Counted from the stretch's first letter, positions 1 through 12,900 are shown. The stretch: DNA of 64,000 nucleotides from Tetmemena sp. SeJ-2015 (GCA_027382625.1 JAJKFJ010022879.1:124001-188000); one strand, 5' to 3'. Numbers and translations: made by a program. Notes: generated by a model from the letters alone, not told the origin.

Positions 1-3000
1 AACCCCTTTTTTCCTAGTCGCTAGCAGTTATTTCCCCCTTGCCTTAAACTCATCTCCTTGTCCCAATTCGTAGTTAAAGTTTTGTGCCAGGGCCCTCTTA
101 TGTTACCCATTCAGGCACATCCTTGATAAGAACTTTTATATTATAAGTAGTATATAAGATTAATGAATAACAGCTATCAGTAGCTTCACAGCGAGAATCA
201 AGAGGAAAATATCGAGATAAAATTTAATTATCAAATATAATACATCATGTCTTTTTAAACAATTGCTTGAGTTTTTTTCCCCATGTTTCTGGGGTCAAGC
301 TCCCATCTTTAAATTAATGGGGTGTCTATGAACCACCTCTGCCATTTGCTGTACCCCTAAGCAATATACATCCCTCAATGCTGTATAAACTGAGCCACTT
401 TTCGTCGTGATCGGGAGAGTGTCTTTGGGGAACCCACTGCAGATAATGGGCCCAGGAGTAGATGTCAAACGGGCCTTTCGCACCTCCCCTCTTCGCGATG
501 TTGACCCAAAGGGAAGGGGTGGCAGCCACTGGTCCGGGTTTTCCTAGCAAGTCAGGGCGCTGGCGTTTTCGAAACCCCCGGGAAATTTTTCCAAATGGGG
601 TGGAAGGCTAAATCGGTGGTCCCCTTTTCTGGTGGACTGCTCCAAACTATCTGGCATGATACTTAGCACCTGATGAGCACCCAGGCTGGAGGGGGTTTTG
701 GTGAATCTTCGAACTATAGTCAAACCTCGTAGATAAATTCTATACCACCCCCAGATGTAGACTTGCTTATCTCTCGAGCCCTTGAACACCTTTTTACCTA
801 AATAGGTGGTCACCTTGAAGTCTTTGAACCTCTCATCTGCTCTCACCATCCCTCGAAATCCCCCTACTGAATTGTAAAGGGTGCTTTCAGTTCCTTCTTG
901 CTTCTGAGGCTCCTCCAAGAAGGGGCCTCCAAGCTATGAAAGGGCCCCAAGATCTTAATGAACCCCCATGGGTTTGTAAATGGGACTCCAGCTCATCAAT
1001 GCTGGGACATATTTTCGCGGGTTCTCACAAAAGACCTCTTTAAAAATTTGCAATTGTGGCTCCTCTGTTTTAACTCATGCTGTTGCTTTGCACGGGCCCC
1101 AAGCATAGCTCCCCCACAACAGGGCTGCTTGACTTCCAATCTTCTCGCAATAAAGGGGCAGCGTAGAAACCAGAGCAGGTGCATGGGATAATTTTACCTA
1201 AGCAAGGGTGTCTTGGCTGGGAGCGAAAAGGGAGCATTTCAAGTTAAGCTTTTCAACAAGGGGGCTGTAACCATAGCGCAATGATCCTCCTTTCATGGTT
1301 GACGGGTGTGCCTTGAGCGAGCGAAAAGTGGGGAAAGTCCCCACTTATCATTACAGATTTTGCACTAATATGAGCCTCTGATTTTTAATTGTTGGTAGAA
1401 GCCCTTGGCGCGCTCATGGACCACGGCATGCCTCTTCAGTTCCTTGGGCTTAAATACTCTGTGGCAATGCGTGCACCTGAGCAGAATACTGGGCCGTTGG
1501 ACCTTCTCGCTTTATTATCCTCTCCTTCGAGATTTCCATACATCCAGCCAATCAGGATAGCCCAGCTGTCCACACTTTCGTTGCTAAGGGACTACGTTTC
1601 CTTGCTCAGCGAAGCTGCAGCTATAATTGTGCCTAGGACTCGCTAGCTCAGCGCACTGGGTATTGCTGCCTGCGCCTTGCGATTGGCTCGCGCTCTCCAT
1701 ATTAAATAGTAAATTATATCTATTAAATAATTAGGCACTTAAACTTTAGTCACCCTAAGAGAGATAGCTTAGAAGACACACTACTCAGCCCCAACTTGAC
1801 TATAGCACTCACTTATTTTTCTCAATGTAAGTAAAACATCCAAAATCATCTCTTTTTTGGGGTTGAAAACATCCATTTTCATCTCTGCAATAAAACATCC
1901 AAAATCATCTCTTTTTCGAGGTTGAAAACATCCATTTTCATCTCTAATTCATTTTTAGAGTTTCAAGCCATGCAAGAAACTTGAGCTCGCTACAGACAGC
2001 CAAAACAACTTATCCATTGCCAATCCTAGATTTGACAGCACAGTGCAGCTTCGGGGACACAAGTTTATGTCTATCCTAACTTAGTTCGCCAGCTTAGTTA
2101 ATAGAGATAGCTCTACTATTAAGTACCCCAAACTCTAATTTAAGCTTATGTAACTCAATTAATTAAGACTTAAATTATTTTAAAGGAGGACCAACAGACA
2201 AAGGGGCTTGACTCTAGTATAGAAATTCAACCCGAGAGCTCACACGACATCAACCATACTCACATCGTCAGCAGCAAGCACTGGAATCGAAGTTCAGCTC
2301 CAAGGGGGGCCTTATTTTTATCTCAAGTTCCCAATAAAAATCAAATACTACTTAACTATTATAGCTGGGTACACCTCCCCCCCAGAAGAGGACCCGCCTA
2401 CGCTTTCCCAGGGGTCCTCTCAGGATAGAAACTACTATGAGGACGGCGGAGCTCACTCAAATCAATTTCCCAACTACTCTAATCTCTGTAGCGAGCATCT
2501 TTGAGATGGGCGAGGGGGCAAGGAGCTGCTCAGCTATCTCAAACTATGAGGGTATGGGGGATTGCCTGACCGCAGCTACATGCTTTCAAATTTAGGCACC
2601 CAGAGGGATTTTCCCATAAAACTTGTCCACGCATAGAATAGCTCAGAAATTTAGGAAGATTTAGGGGGAGAAGCTTGAACCCCTCAGGAGCCTGAGATGC
2701 TTCGAACCTTGAGGTTAACCCTACTATTTGAGTAAGAATTTTTGGTACCTAAGTTTATGTTTTAGAAAAGAAGGGGAGCTCTGGCATTGCTGAAGGGTTT
2801 CCTCGACTGGTAAGCGTCAGTAGAAGAAGCGAAACGGTTTAGATTACTTTCTTACGAGGGGGCAGGGGGAAAACAGCCTAATAGCAGGGAACGGGAAACG
2901 GTGGGCTAAAGCCCCCTTTACGTTGAATGGGGATACTAAGGGCGCCTCCTGCTAAAGGATGCTGGTTAAGTTTAAAAAAGAGTACTTTAAACTTAGTTGC

Positions 3001-6000
3001 TTAAAAATTAAAACCCAATCACTCCAACTCTATGACTCTGTCTTCCATTCTCCTGAGGCCACGTGCTATAGTGCGTTGGCAGTCTAGTTGCTCTATCGAT
3101 CGAATAGCGCCTGCTATGATGTCTATGTGCTAGGCCTGGCTAACCCGAAAGTCCTCTCGCGCGAGTGCCCGTTTGTAGTGGCCTTTCACTCTGGAAAACA
3201 CCTCCTCGATGGGGTTGAAGCACGAGGAGTATGGAGCGTTGAAGATAAGCTCAATGCCTGACTCAAAGCAAGCCTGGGCGACTGAGCGAGAGTGGTGAGC
3301 TCTGAGATTGTCTAGGAACACCTAGAGCCTTTCCCGTGGATGGCGCAACCTAAGCTGCCTCAGCTCGTGTGCAATGATCTCTATGGAGATTGACATCTCG
3401 CGTAGGGCGAACCCCTCTAAGCCTGCATGAGAGCTTATCATAACGAGAGCAGCCATGGTATCGAGCTTAACACCCTCCTTGAGAAGCACTTAATTTTGGT
3501 AAGGCTTAGCCCAAGACCTGATGGTTGCATGGTAAGGCTTGAATATTGTTTCGTCGAGGTAGACTATGTAAGCTTTTTCGCTCCTGCTAGCTAGCATCCT
3601 CCTGTACACGCAAACTTGTGTCCTCAGTATTTCCTCCTGCTTGCGCTAACTAAGCTATAGTCACTCCCTTTAAATTTTAACTTTAGCTGGGCGATAGATT
3701 TTCCTGAGCCTTTGCAGAGTCTGACTTCTGGGTGCTGGCGATGAAACATGAGGCATCTCTGAGCCAGGGAGAGGTGCTTCTGCTCTGCCAGGGTGTGGTC
3801 ATTGAGAAGGTAGCACAGGTGCTCGAAGGTCAATGGTGACCTAGACTTCGGTCTTAGACTTTGTTACATGGTGAGTGAGAGAGCTCCCCTGCAAACTCTC
3901 TAGATGGGATTCACTCCAAATCCAGTAGCAGCTCTGATCTATGAGTAAGAGCAATAGACCAGGCTATCTGCTGTCGGCTTCAAAGTTCAGAACCTGAGTA
4001 GAATTATGAGCTAAGATAGCTATGGTGTCACTGCTTACTTCCTCATCGCAAATAAAACATTGTAATGGGCTTTAAATTAATCTTTTCTTACCCTTTATCC
4101 TGATTAATCCTTCTTGAATGCAGTGCTCAATCAGCACAATGATCATGAATTGCTCGACGGTTGTGTATCTATAGTTGGTGATCATGTCGATCGTTTCACT
4201 TGTCCAGAAAATTATGCCGCAGTTAACACCGATACTCACATAAGAGAGAATTTCAGCCATTCCTAGCCAGGCTCCAATACCAGAAGCTCCCTAAGCTAAG
4301 GAACGCTTCTAATAGAAAGCCATCATGTTCATCGCACCTTTCATTTCCAAGAAGTTTGACAAGATGCAGAACACTGGGGCGAGAGGGAACGACTATGCGA
4401 ACAAAACAATCTCATAATATACAGGGAATACATTCATCTTAAGATAAAATATTCAATGTATCCAAGCTGGATTATGATTTCAGAATACTTCATCACAAGA
4501 ATAGTAGACTCTTTCTGCAAGATACATTGACTTTCCACGAATTAATTAATTAATTTTTAACAGCTACAACTTTTGGTCCTCAGCGGTCTTTGCCTTTCCA
4601 TGGAAGTCAGTGAGGAACAATTTTTCAAGCTTCTTTTTCTTGTAGTTGATTTTTATCTAAGGTCCAACGATTTCAACTAAGTTCATTGCTACCTACTTAG
4701 CAGCAAGAATAATGGCCAAGCTTTGTGCCAATTGGTTGAAGTCTTGGTCTACGAAAGCGATGGAGAAAAGAGAAATATAAGCGTTCACGAATTGGAAAGC
4801 AAAGATCTTTGAGATAAGCGAGTTCTCCCAGTCTTCCTGGTACTAATGATTCTCCCAGTTAGCTAAAACCTTAGCGAGCACTCTGTAGATAGCTCCCAAA
4901 ATGATGATCACAACAGCGTTAACAACTGATGAACCGACTGAGTAGGAAGTTTCTCCCTCATGAGAATGCTTGATTGTATAGTAGCCGAAGAAACACGCAA
5001 CAATAATCGCAACTCCAGTTAAAACTGAGGGCATCTCTCCCATAATTCTTCTATATGAAGCATTTGAGAAGCTTCTCTTCTTTAAAAGTCTTATTTAACA
5101 AAGATTACATTCATCTTTTCTTAAGAGAGTGGGTTTTATTGTCTACGATTAATTCAGCTCTATAGTCAGGCCATTCCGCGTCAAGATCTTGATGATCAGT
5201 CATGTTCCACATGTGAGCGATTTCACTTTCTCTTCGCTTCCACATTTCAATAAAGACAGTCATCCATACTGCTAGGATGAGACAGTACAGACAGTTGTAA
5301 GGGTTATCGAGAGTCATGGTTTCTTTGTTCTTGCTTTGCTCTCTCAACTTATTGCAAATATAGATGATTAAACCTATTCCTACTATAAAAGAATATTAGA
5401 AATAACCATCTTGATAGATGAAGAGCGCTATACCTGGGAGGGCAGGAATCATCAACCAAGAAGTATAGAAGAGAAGCCAAGCGAAATAGAAGGCCATTTT
5501 CTCTCCATAGTAGTTGGCTATGAAGTTGAGTGGTTCCATATAAGGTACGTAATCTCCAGTCACCATTCCGAAGAACAACTTAGATCTGTTCTACTTCCAA
5601 CTTATGTTAATTTGATCCTTAAATGCATCATGAAGAGGGAAGTGCTCAACTATTACTCCAACTTTCTAATCACATTTAACACACTAAAATTCTAATAGTA
5701 GTCAAGATCAATTTCTTGTTCTAGAATCTTGAGCATAAGATACTGCTTTTGTCTGCTCTGAAACTGCTCGTACATCTCCTCAGCATAATTCTTGAATGGA
5801 ACTGCTTGGCCCTTATCTAAAAGTCTAACCTTGACCTCTAAGATCTCTGCCATTTTATCTAGCACATCGTCCGAAAAGAATATCACTATGATAGTCTCAG
5901 TCTTGTTCAAGGCAGCTATAAAGAGGAATAAAAGGTTAATATGAAAACTTACATGCGAATTCTTTTACTACCAGATTCAATTCGATAAGTTGTGAAACTA

Positions 6001-8023
6001 AGAAAGCAGCTCTTGCCTTTTTGACCACAATGCAATAGTCAGGCTCAGCATCAAACTCCGAATCGTCAAACAACTTCTTGTGATTCATCTAGATATCATA
6101 AATTAAAGATTGGAATAAGTCCTCTGTGATTTCTCAAATCCTTCGTCTGCTTAGTTAGCTGGTCAGTTAGAATCTTTGCTATTTCCACATTGCTCACCTT
6201 ATGAGCTTCTAAAAGAAAATAAGAGTATTTTGCATGAAGCTAAATGGAGAGGATTGTTTCCATTCATGTCCGTCTTAAGTTTGGACTCTTCAAACTCTGC
6301 TGGATGAGTTGGCGTGAAGCTAAATGAGAGCATGAGCTTAACAGTTTCAACTTGCTAAGCTTCAACTGCTCCCATGAGAGCGCTTTGCTTTCTAAAGCTC
6401 CTGATGTAGGGAGAGTAACCTAACCTAATGATGTATCCTACCACTTCGTTGAGACCGATTACTGATGACCAGTAGAGAACTCTGAACACTATAGAGTGCT
6501 CAAGTTGCTCACTAATCTATTTAGTGTCGTACCTTAAAACTACATGATTTCCTTGGCTGGCTTGACCCAATTTTTCTAGATCTTCATTGATAGGAGTGAT
6601 CTGGCCAACTTTATACGACTTTAGCAGCTTCTCCTTTACTAGAGATTCTTCTCTTTGGAAGTCATTCAAAATAGCAAAGAAGAGAGACTAAATCAGCAGT
6701 CAAATATAAAATGATTGGGTACTGATGGTAGCGATTTGAACTACCCTTGCCACCACTGGTTTATAATAGTAAATACTACCTCTATTTAATTAGGAAAATA
6801 CATTTTTAAAAATTTATCCTCCTCATTCTCCAGATAGCCTGCAATATCGAGAGGCGTTTCATTATTGTAGGAATAAGTGATACTAGCTCCATTCTTCATG
6901 AGGTATGAAGCCACCCGCTTATCGTTATTATAGGCTGCCCAGTGGAGTCCAGTCATAAAGGTGTTTGACTTTTGAAAGTTGATATTAGCACCTGCATCTA
7001 CAAGCAGTTTGACACAAGTTATTCTGCTTATAGTTGCCTCTTCCTCTTCTTGGTCCCAACCTCTGTAACAGGCTAAATATATTTAGCATACATTTTTACG
7101 TTATATATAAATAAAAGATGAGCACAAAGTTAATGTTTGAGTAAAAATCCATCGCTCTTTATTTCTCTTTCTTCGAAATGAAAAGTATACTAGTTCAGAG
7201 AGTGACTGAGTAATTAATACTCGTATATAAAGTAAGAGTGCACCTGGAAGTTAAGTTTGTAAAACAGTTACACCTCCATCAATCTTTTGTGCAAGTTAAC
7301 ATTTTAGGTCTCAAAGGGTTTTTTATAAAAATCTTTCTTTTAAAACAAAATATTTGATTATCAAAAGATTGAACGGTATATTCATGATTTCTTGAAGTTA
7401 TCTATGCTACTTAGCGTTTATCACTTACCATACAAGAGAGGAGTGTAACCCATATTATCAACTATATCTACTGCTAGTTCAGCCTTCTTTACTTCTTCCA
7501 AAAGGAATTCTAAGACATCATCGTGCCCAAAATATGCCACCTAAATCCGTAATTAGTTACTAATTTTCTATAAATGCTGAAACATCACTTCGAAGAGAGT
7601 TCTCAAATAAAATATGATTCAATATTTTTAGTGTAACGGACTTTAAATAAGAGTCCTTTCATTAACAAACTATCAGAAATACAGCTAATTGGACGAGTAT
7701 TTTATAATTTAGTTGGTTTTTAAGCTTATTTTTGCCTTCTTCAATATATCTGAGAGTATAATGATAGCAAGCCAGCTACCTGGAGACACACCATTAGATG
7801 GTGATCGATAAATATGTCCGTTATCACTTCTTCGAATTTCCACTCTTCTCAAAAATTTAGGACTTACCAGATGTAAACAAGTTTTCTTGTCATCATCCTT
7901 CGATTGGAGAAGCCTTCTCTTGTTTGGAAAGAGATTGTAAGTGTTCTTTACTAAGTCCAAAATACCATCCTTGCACTGATCCAGGAACTCTATTTGCTCT
8001 ATTGACTGCTTTGACTCGCACAT
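1..8023 (-). CDS. Ankyrin-repeat anoctamin (TMEM16-like) gene A, split by a TBE
   Basis: N-terminal ankyrin repeats followed by an anoctamin channel/scramblase domain; likely a membrane ion channel or lipid scramblase. The first exon (start ATG at 8023, MCESKQSIEQIEFLDQ) ends in a GTAAGT donor. Ankyrin units lie around 6200-7500 (e.g. GLHWAAYNNDK). The multi-pass part lies around 4070-5910 (e.g. GVNCGIIFWTSETI). The helix ending ...VLIEHC stops at 4120, where TBE copy 1 begins; the continuation resumes at 195 as LAVKLLIAV and, after a second IES (131-168), LIKDVPEWV. The closest relative is the paralogue at 47816-52071. After VPEWV the frame reaches TGA at 50-52, but a second frame also looks coding, so the true 3' end is unresolved and may lie left of the window. 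Domain identity is by recognition of conserved motifs, not a search. Confidence 0.8.
131..168. other. IES in gene A, pointer AAC/GTT
   Basis: AAC occurs at 131-133 and 169-171. Removing 38 bp joins ...LIAV to LIKDVPEW, the family sequence also seen in the paralogue. Without removal the frame is lost. Confidence 0.75.
300..1480 (-). pseudogene. TBE1 zinc-finger/kinase-like ORF (57-kDa ORF type), decayed
   Basis: A C2H2 zinc finger is readable near 1395-1475: CTHCHRVF, then H..VVH, with the usual Cys-Cys-His-His spacing. Further 3' the frame gives DIYSWAHYLQW-like sequence near 380-480, resembling the C-lobe of a protein kinase (D-x-Y-S-x-G). Copy 2 has the matching stretch [13 protein letters not shown] near 37880-37910. 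Known TBEs carry a zinc-finger plus kinase-like ORF in this place. The frame here is broken in several positions, so the exact ends are approximate. Function in transposition is not established; assignment rests on position and the two motifs. Confidence 0.6.
1833..1947. repeat. 59-bp tandem repeat in TBE copy 1
   Basis: Two units of about 59 bp start at 1833 and 1892. Each contains ACATCCAAAATCATCTCTTT and then ACATCCATTTTCATCTCT, a repeat within the repeat. The same arrangement is in TBE copy 2 at 39474-39588, between the zinc-finger/kinase ORF and the small basic ORF. Those ORFs point away from each other, so a shared regulatory role is possible. Confidence 0.8.
2205..2960 (+). pseudogene. 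TBE1 small basic ORF (22-kDa ORF type), decayed
   Basis: Nucleotide similarity to the small basic ORF of TBE copy 2 is clear at 2225-2320 (shared ACTCACATCGTCA and CAGCAAGCA blocks) and weaker further on. No continuous frame remains. Ends are approximate. Known TBEs encode a small protein of unknown function at this place. Confidence 0.55.
3019..4046 (-). pseudogene. TBE1 DDE transposase (IS630/Tc1-like), decayed
   Basis: Homologous along its length to the transposase of copy 2. The three acidic catalytic regions are readable: [12 protein letters not shown] (first Asp), [11 protein letters not shown] (second Asp) and [15 protein letters not shown] (Glu). TAA/TAG read as Gln join the pieces. 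The distance from the likely ATG at 4046 to the TGA at 3019 is not a multiple of three, showing at least one frameshift. A TGA also stands where copy 2 has Arg near codon 21. Likely inactive as written, barring assembly errors. Confidence 0.8.
7085..7430. other. Expanded intron, probably holding an IES, in gene A
   Basis: Between ankyrin exons the minus strand runs from a GTAAGTG donor near 7430 to a TTTAG acceptor near 7083. At the same place the paralogue has an intron of only about 70 bp. The extra sequence is AT-rich and non-coding, so an IES inside the intron is likely, but no pointer pair was fixed. Confidence 0.5.
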
Positions 8024-8132
8024 TTAATAAACAATTTAAGATTAATCAAATAGACTCCGACTACAATTTAATTATCACCCTCGATCTGGACTCTTTGTGA
8101 TTTCGAAGACTTATTAACAAGCTTTATATCAT

Positions 8133-9243
8133 TCATTCTAAATAATTGACTATTTGTCTTTAAGAGATGAAATTGAGATTACCAATATGTTCTCTCAGCA
8201 TTTAGCCTATCCATGTTTAGACCTGCCATGGGTTTATCTTGGGGTCTCTCAGGTACTTCAAAAGCTTCAGCCAATTAAAAATGTAGCTTCTCTCCTGGCT
8301 TAAGATAAGCTTGCTTTGCATTTTAATTTCTCCGCGTAATAAGATTTAACCTTATCAAGCTCAATTCGAAGGAAAGTAAATTAGGAATAAACCAGATTCT
8401 AGGATAGCTTAAGAGTGTCATCTCTCTCCAGCTTTCAGAATTTATTAAGATCCTCCCATTTCCTTATCTCCTCGTCATGAAGATCTTCCCAAAATGATTG
8501 CAACTTTCTGAGGGTATCATCTTGTAAAACTACAGTATAGAGTGAAACATAAACACAATTTACCCTCGTAAGCTCTCAGTATTATAAAGTGATCTACAGC
8601 ACTATGAAAAGAAATGAGTTGTAATGTCTTTGACTTACACCTCTCATAATAAAGCAAGTTTAGTAGTTCTGTCAGCCAAAGAGAATAGTCGTAAACTACT
8701 TCCTTCTTAGGTTAGTCTTCTTATCTTGGTCCGACATAATAGTCTTTCCTGATTGCAAAAAAATTAAAATCTCATCTTTTGGAACGGCTTTAGGCTATGG
8801 TGCAACATAATAGTCAGGCTAAAAATCCCGATCCTGTATTCCTGCTACTGGTCGATTGAAATCTGTACCAGGATTGTTATTGAAACCTTTTTTTTTAAAT
8901 GAACCTTGGGGAAAAAAAAAAATTTTTCAAATTTTTTTTAAAAATTAAATTTTTTTAAACCACCCCCAACCCCCCCAAAACCTTTTAAAAATATTAAAAT
9001 TGGGAATTTAAATTTAACTCTGTGACTATGTCTACTTTTGACTCGAGATGCTACTGAGGGGCCTGTCTTTCTATTTAGATGAAGCCTGGTAAATTCATTC
9101 CTCATTTAGGGTTTTCTGGTGGTGATAACCTCGCCTAATTAGTTTCTTAAGGGTGCTCCACCTCCTCCTCTTCCGAAAGGATTATAGTCATAGTTGTCTT
9201 GCAAATACTCCATATCCTTGACCCTCTGATCTTGCTTATTCAT
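8133..9243 (-). CDS. Conserved protein of unknown function, frame damaged
   Basis: ATG at 9243 begins MNKQDQRVKDMEYLQ, followed by NPFGRGGGGAPLR and GEVITTRKP, a Gly-rich N-terminal signature. Downstream pieces include DYYVAPQP, DYYVGPRQ, YDYSLWLTELLNLLYYERC and a charged stretch FWEDLHDEEIRKW. The coding frame changes several times and crosses the poor-quality block at 8889-9002, so the full protein cannot be joined with certainty. The stop at 8133 is one of several possible ends. The pattern suggests a coiled-coil cytoskeletal protein, but I do not recognise the family. Confidence 0.5.
8889..9002. other. Probable low-quality or misassembled block
   Basis: A run of T, A and C homopolymers unlike any neighbouring DNA. 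It interrupts the reading frame of the gene on the minus strand. A similar block lies at 9520-9595. More likely sequencing or gap-filling error than biology. Confidence 0.6.
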
Positions 9244-9906
9244 TATTTTCTCGTTTCTTTAAATTAAGAGTCTCAAATACCATTTAAGCTTTCAACTCTT
9301 CAGCATACATAGATTATCTATTTTGCTATTCTTATTATCTCAAGTCAAATGGGCGTAGATTTACATTTATTTTTATTTCTACTAAACTATTTGATTTCCT
9401 GCTCTTTATAAATCTGGCATGCTCTAAAATTACTAACTTACTTTTAATTGGTGCTTGAGAGAAGGTATTTGAGGGGATTATTATTAATTTATTTTTCCCT
9501 TATAAAACCATTTTTAAGGCAGAAGTGAGAAATTTTTTCTATTTCCTTTTGGCCCTTTTTGGTTTTTTTTAAAAAAATAATTTAAAAAAACCAAATGCCA
9601 ATTATAGTTTAGAGATAGATAAGAATATATAGATTTGTGTAGGAGGATATTATAAATATAAGTAAAGCAATATAGCGGAGACAAAAGAAAAACTCAAGCG
9701 ATTGCAATAGATACGATGGAAGAAAATAAAGCTCAATAGATACCTAGAAATTCTATTGATGGCCAAACTGCTGCTCCTCAGTCCACAGACTTGAACTCTC
9801 TTGTGCCTAGTGCAAAATTCAATTACTAACTTACTTAAAATATTGATTGCTCCTAACTTCGGTGGAGCTATTAATATTTTAGTATCTTTATAAGGAAGGA
9901 GCTCAA
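9244..9906. other. Intergenic region between divergent genes
   Basis: Lies between the start codons of the unknown gene (-) and Rictor (+), so it should hold both promoters and probably the chromosome-end sites of two somatic molecules. It includes a second homopolymer-rich doubtful block at 9520-9595. No convincing gene is seen; the open frame at 9650-9916 (-) has no recognisable motif. Confidence 0.5.
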
Positions 9907-12900
9907 ATGTAAGCACAGCAACAGTAGATTCAATAACATCAGAAAAGAATTTCCATAGAAATACATCTCACAAGAGAAGAAAATGGTAGGTGCAATTCTC
10001 ATCCTTTTCTTATAAAGAAAAAGTCCTTAAGATTCCTTAAAGAGATTGAAATGGAATTCATTATAAGAAAACATAAACTAACAAAAAGTTCGAACGAAGT
10101 TTTAACCTGACTATATAGATATTCTAAACAGAATGATTACATGCATCGAAGCCTTAAAATAGAAAGATGATATTGAGCAGATCAATAACTTGATTTTAAT
10201 TCCATTAAACTTGAGGCCAAAGGAACAAAACAGAAAGTAAATAAAACCCCTACACTCTTTGCTTAATAATATTCAGCGTTTTCACTACAGTTGATGGCGT
10301 TGATAAGGATCCCAAGAAGGAAATTCTTGATAAAATACTCGCTTAAATGAATCTGGCCAGCAAAGCTATTGTTAATTTCATGAGAAACTGGAATGAATTC
10401 CAATTTCTAAGAGTATGTTTAAAGTTTAGTAGACTCACTTACTCAACCTCCTCTTATTTGAGCTATTCTTGACATATTCATAGACATCTTTAATATCCCT
10501 ATCTTCATTTTTCTTTAAGTAACAATTAAATTTTCAAGATTTCATAGCAGGCGCAGATACTAACTCGATTTGATTCAATACCTTCTCAACAATTACGTGG
10601 CTCTCTTGCTTCTGTACAAGTGAAGAAGGCTCAGACTTAAACAAAAAGAGCAAGTTTTTGCTTAAAAAGATAACAAATATCGAACTCACTTCCCCTAGCT
10701 AATAAAGATAGCTTCTGATTTTAATCATGAGAATCAATATACTAGGGTAAGTTAGTTTTAACTGAGATATAGCTTAATCAATATTATGCCATTACTTTGA
10801 TACTTAAAATTTATGTTTAGACTAGAGCAACCAAGATGATAAAAGAGCTCTCAACTATCTCCCTAAAGAACCCTTTGGAACTTTCGAAGCACAATGAAAT
10901 CTTTGGAGGCAACCAGAATCACACAACTAAGGACTTTTCAATGCTATTTATGCGTGTATATGAGTATTTCAACTCCATGTAGCTGGGACTGCCTTTCAAT
11001 ACTGTCATTTCAAACTACCTGGTCGATCTCAAGGTAAATTTATTGCTAAAGAGTTAAAACATGCCTTTAGCAATATTACTTCTCTGAGATTGACGATCCA
11101 AAGTTCAATCTCAAAATCAAGCAGTCGGGAGTCCTTCAACAAAAAGACTACAGAAAATTGATTATATCAAAGATCAGATTATTTGGATTATTTGCTTCTG
11201 TTCAATTAAACTTGTAAAAGGTATATCATAAATGAAATTCTGGAGGGAAACTTGCTTACTCCTGCAAGACTTGAAGAGGTAATGAAGAAGACAAAGTTTA
11301 TAAAGAGAATCCTAAATTTCTTCATGCCTACTAAGCAGTAGTTCATCAATATGGAATGGGTAAGCCAAAATTGATGATATCATACACAATTTTATAGAGG
11401 GAAGAAAATTTATTATATGCACGCTCAGGATACAACCTCATAAAAACACTCCTCAGTTCAAAAGAGGGTCAGAAAGCACTCTCTAGCTCACCAGGTGTGT
11501 TCTTTATGTTCGGACTAACCTTTGTCGAAAACAAAGATAACATCTTTCATCACAGAATTTTATAAGAGATTTGCGACATATTGGAAAGAGAGGTCAATTA
11601 CTTGGTTCAAATGAGAGCCAACTATGGAAGGAGGAATAGAATATAGAACAATTATTTTTCTAGTTGCTCAGCAAAACTTAGGACCTGTAAATCAGAGCTT
11701 TTAACTTTATATAATAACTCATTATAAGGTCAAGCTTAGATTGGAGCCACTGACGAGTAAAGATTTTTCACAAAGACTAGACTTACTCAAACCATGATGA
11801 GAGAGTACATTTCATGGCTTGGACTTTTCACGACTACAAAGGATGTAAGCTTAATTTACATTTATAATATAATTTTAGGGTATTTAACTGCTTAAGAAAT
11901 TTAAGATATTTGAGCATTTGATGCAGCTAGTAGACAATAACGGTTATTATGATCACTTCTGCCAAATCATCCTTCAGTCCTTTGATTATGGCTTTGCAAC
12001 TTCAACCAGGAAAATTAACACCTTAATTCTCTTATTCTATAATAAAATGTTGGAGGCTTGGATTACGAAATGTTCTCCAAATCTTGCCAAGTCCATAATA
12101 GAGCTTTTCCGCATGCTTTTCAGATCAGGATTGAATGACTTCTACTACTGGTGCTTGCCTTTCTTGAACTAACTCGTGGCTTTTGGAAACTACGAGGAAA
12201 TAGCAGCTGCTGCTTTTGATGTATTAGAGGAAGTGTGCTTCGATCAAAATTCTCTCAACTAACTACTCATCATAAATGAAAAAATTCTAGACTCTTTGAA
12301 GGGAGATCAGAGTGAACTCTTTATTGATGATTTATAGTTAATATCAAAATTGTTATTGCGAAGCTGCTGAGATCCCAGAAGGGCTTCCAGATTCTTAAAA
12401 ATGATGGATGGCTGCAAATCAAATTACAAGAATGGAAAGATAAGCAGAACCAAGATTACATATTGAGACTCGAAAGAAATCTCTACGAGGGATTGAACAT
12501 GAACCCTCTCAACACTTCTTCCACTCAGCATGCTTTAATGTATAATTTAGATTGCTAGATTAATTTAAATTGCTATTAACATATGGATACCAATTTACGA
12601 GCATTCAAACGATCTCAGAAATGAATTGATGATTCTCAAGAGATACCCATTCCAGATTCAGATAAAGGTGGAAAACCTCCAGAATGAGATTATTGTTCAG
12701 GAATCTTTGCAAACTTATATTGAGTGCGATTCAGACAACTAATTTAAGTTTACTTGTGTGCATATGATTAAATTGCAGATCGTAGGAAAGGTCATTAACA
12801 AGCATAGTCAACTTTATGGAATGCCAATTGAGAACTACTATTACATTTAAGTGTGCATGAGACTAGGCTCTTGTTTCATTGACTAGCATGCAAATGAATG

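Larger units (their letters stand above)
196..4119. mobile_element. TBE-type transposon, copy 1
   Basis: About 3.9 kb. It is bounded by AAT at 196-198 and AAT at 4117-4119, matching the ANT target duplication known for TBEs. Imperfect terminal inverted repeats follow: CAAGAGGAAAATATCGAGAT reading in from the left, CAAGAAGGATTAATCAGGAT reading in from the right. Inside are a zinc-finger/kinase-like ORF (-), a short tandem repeat, remains of the small basic ORF (+) and a DDE transposase (-). All three ORFs carry stops or shifts, so the copy looks decayed. No C4A4 telomeric repeat is visible at the ends, unlike the Oxytricha TBEs described in the literature. It interrupts anoctamin gene A. Confidence 0.85.

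Noticed and set aside
8961..8980. CCCCAAAA-like string resembling the hypotrich telomere repeat
   Set aside because: It lies inside the homopolymer-rich doubtful block and is not a repeat array.
9650..9916. An 88-codon open frame on the minus strand
   Set aside because: No motif, overlaps the Rictor start and a doubtful block; likely chance.
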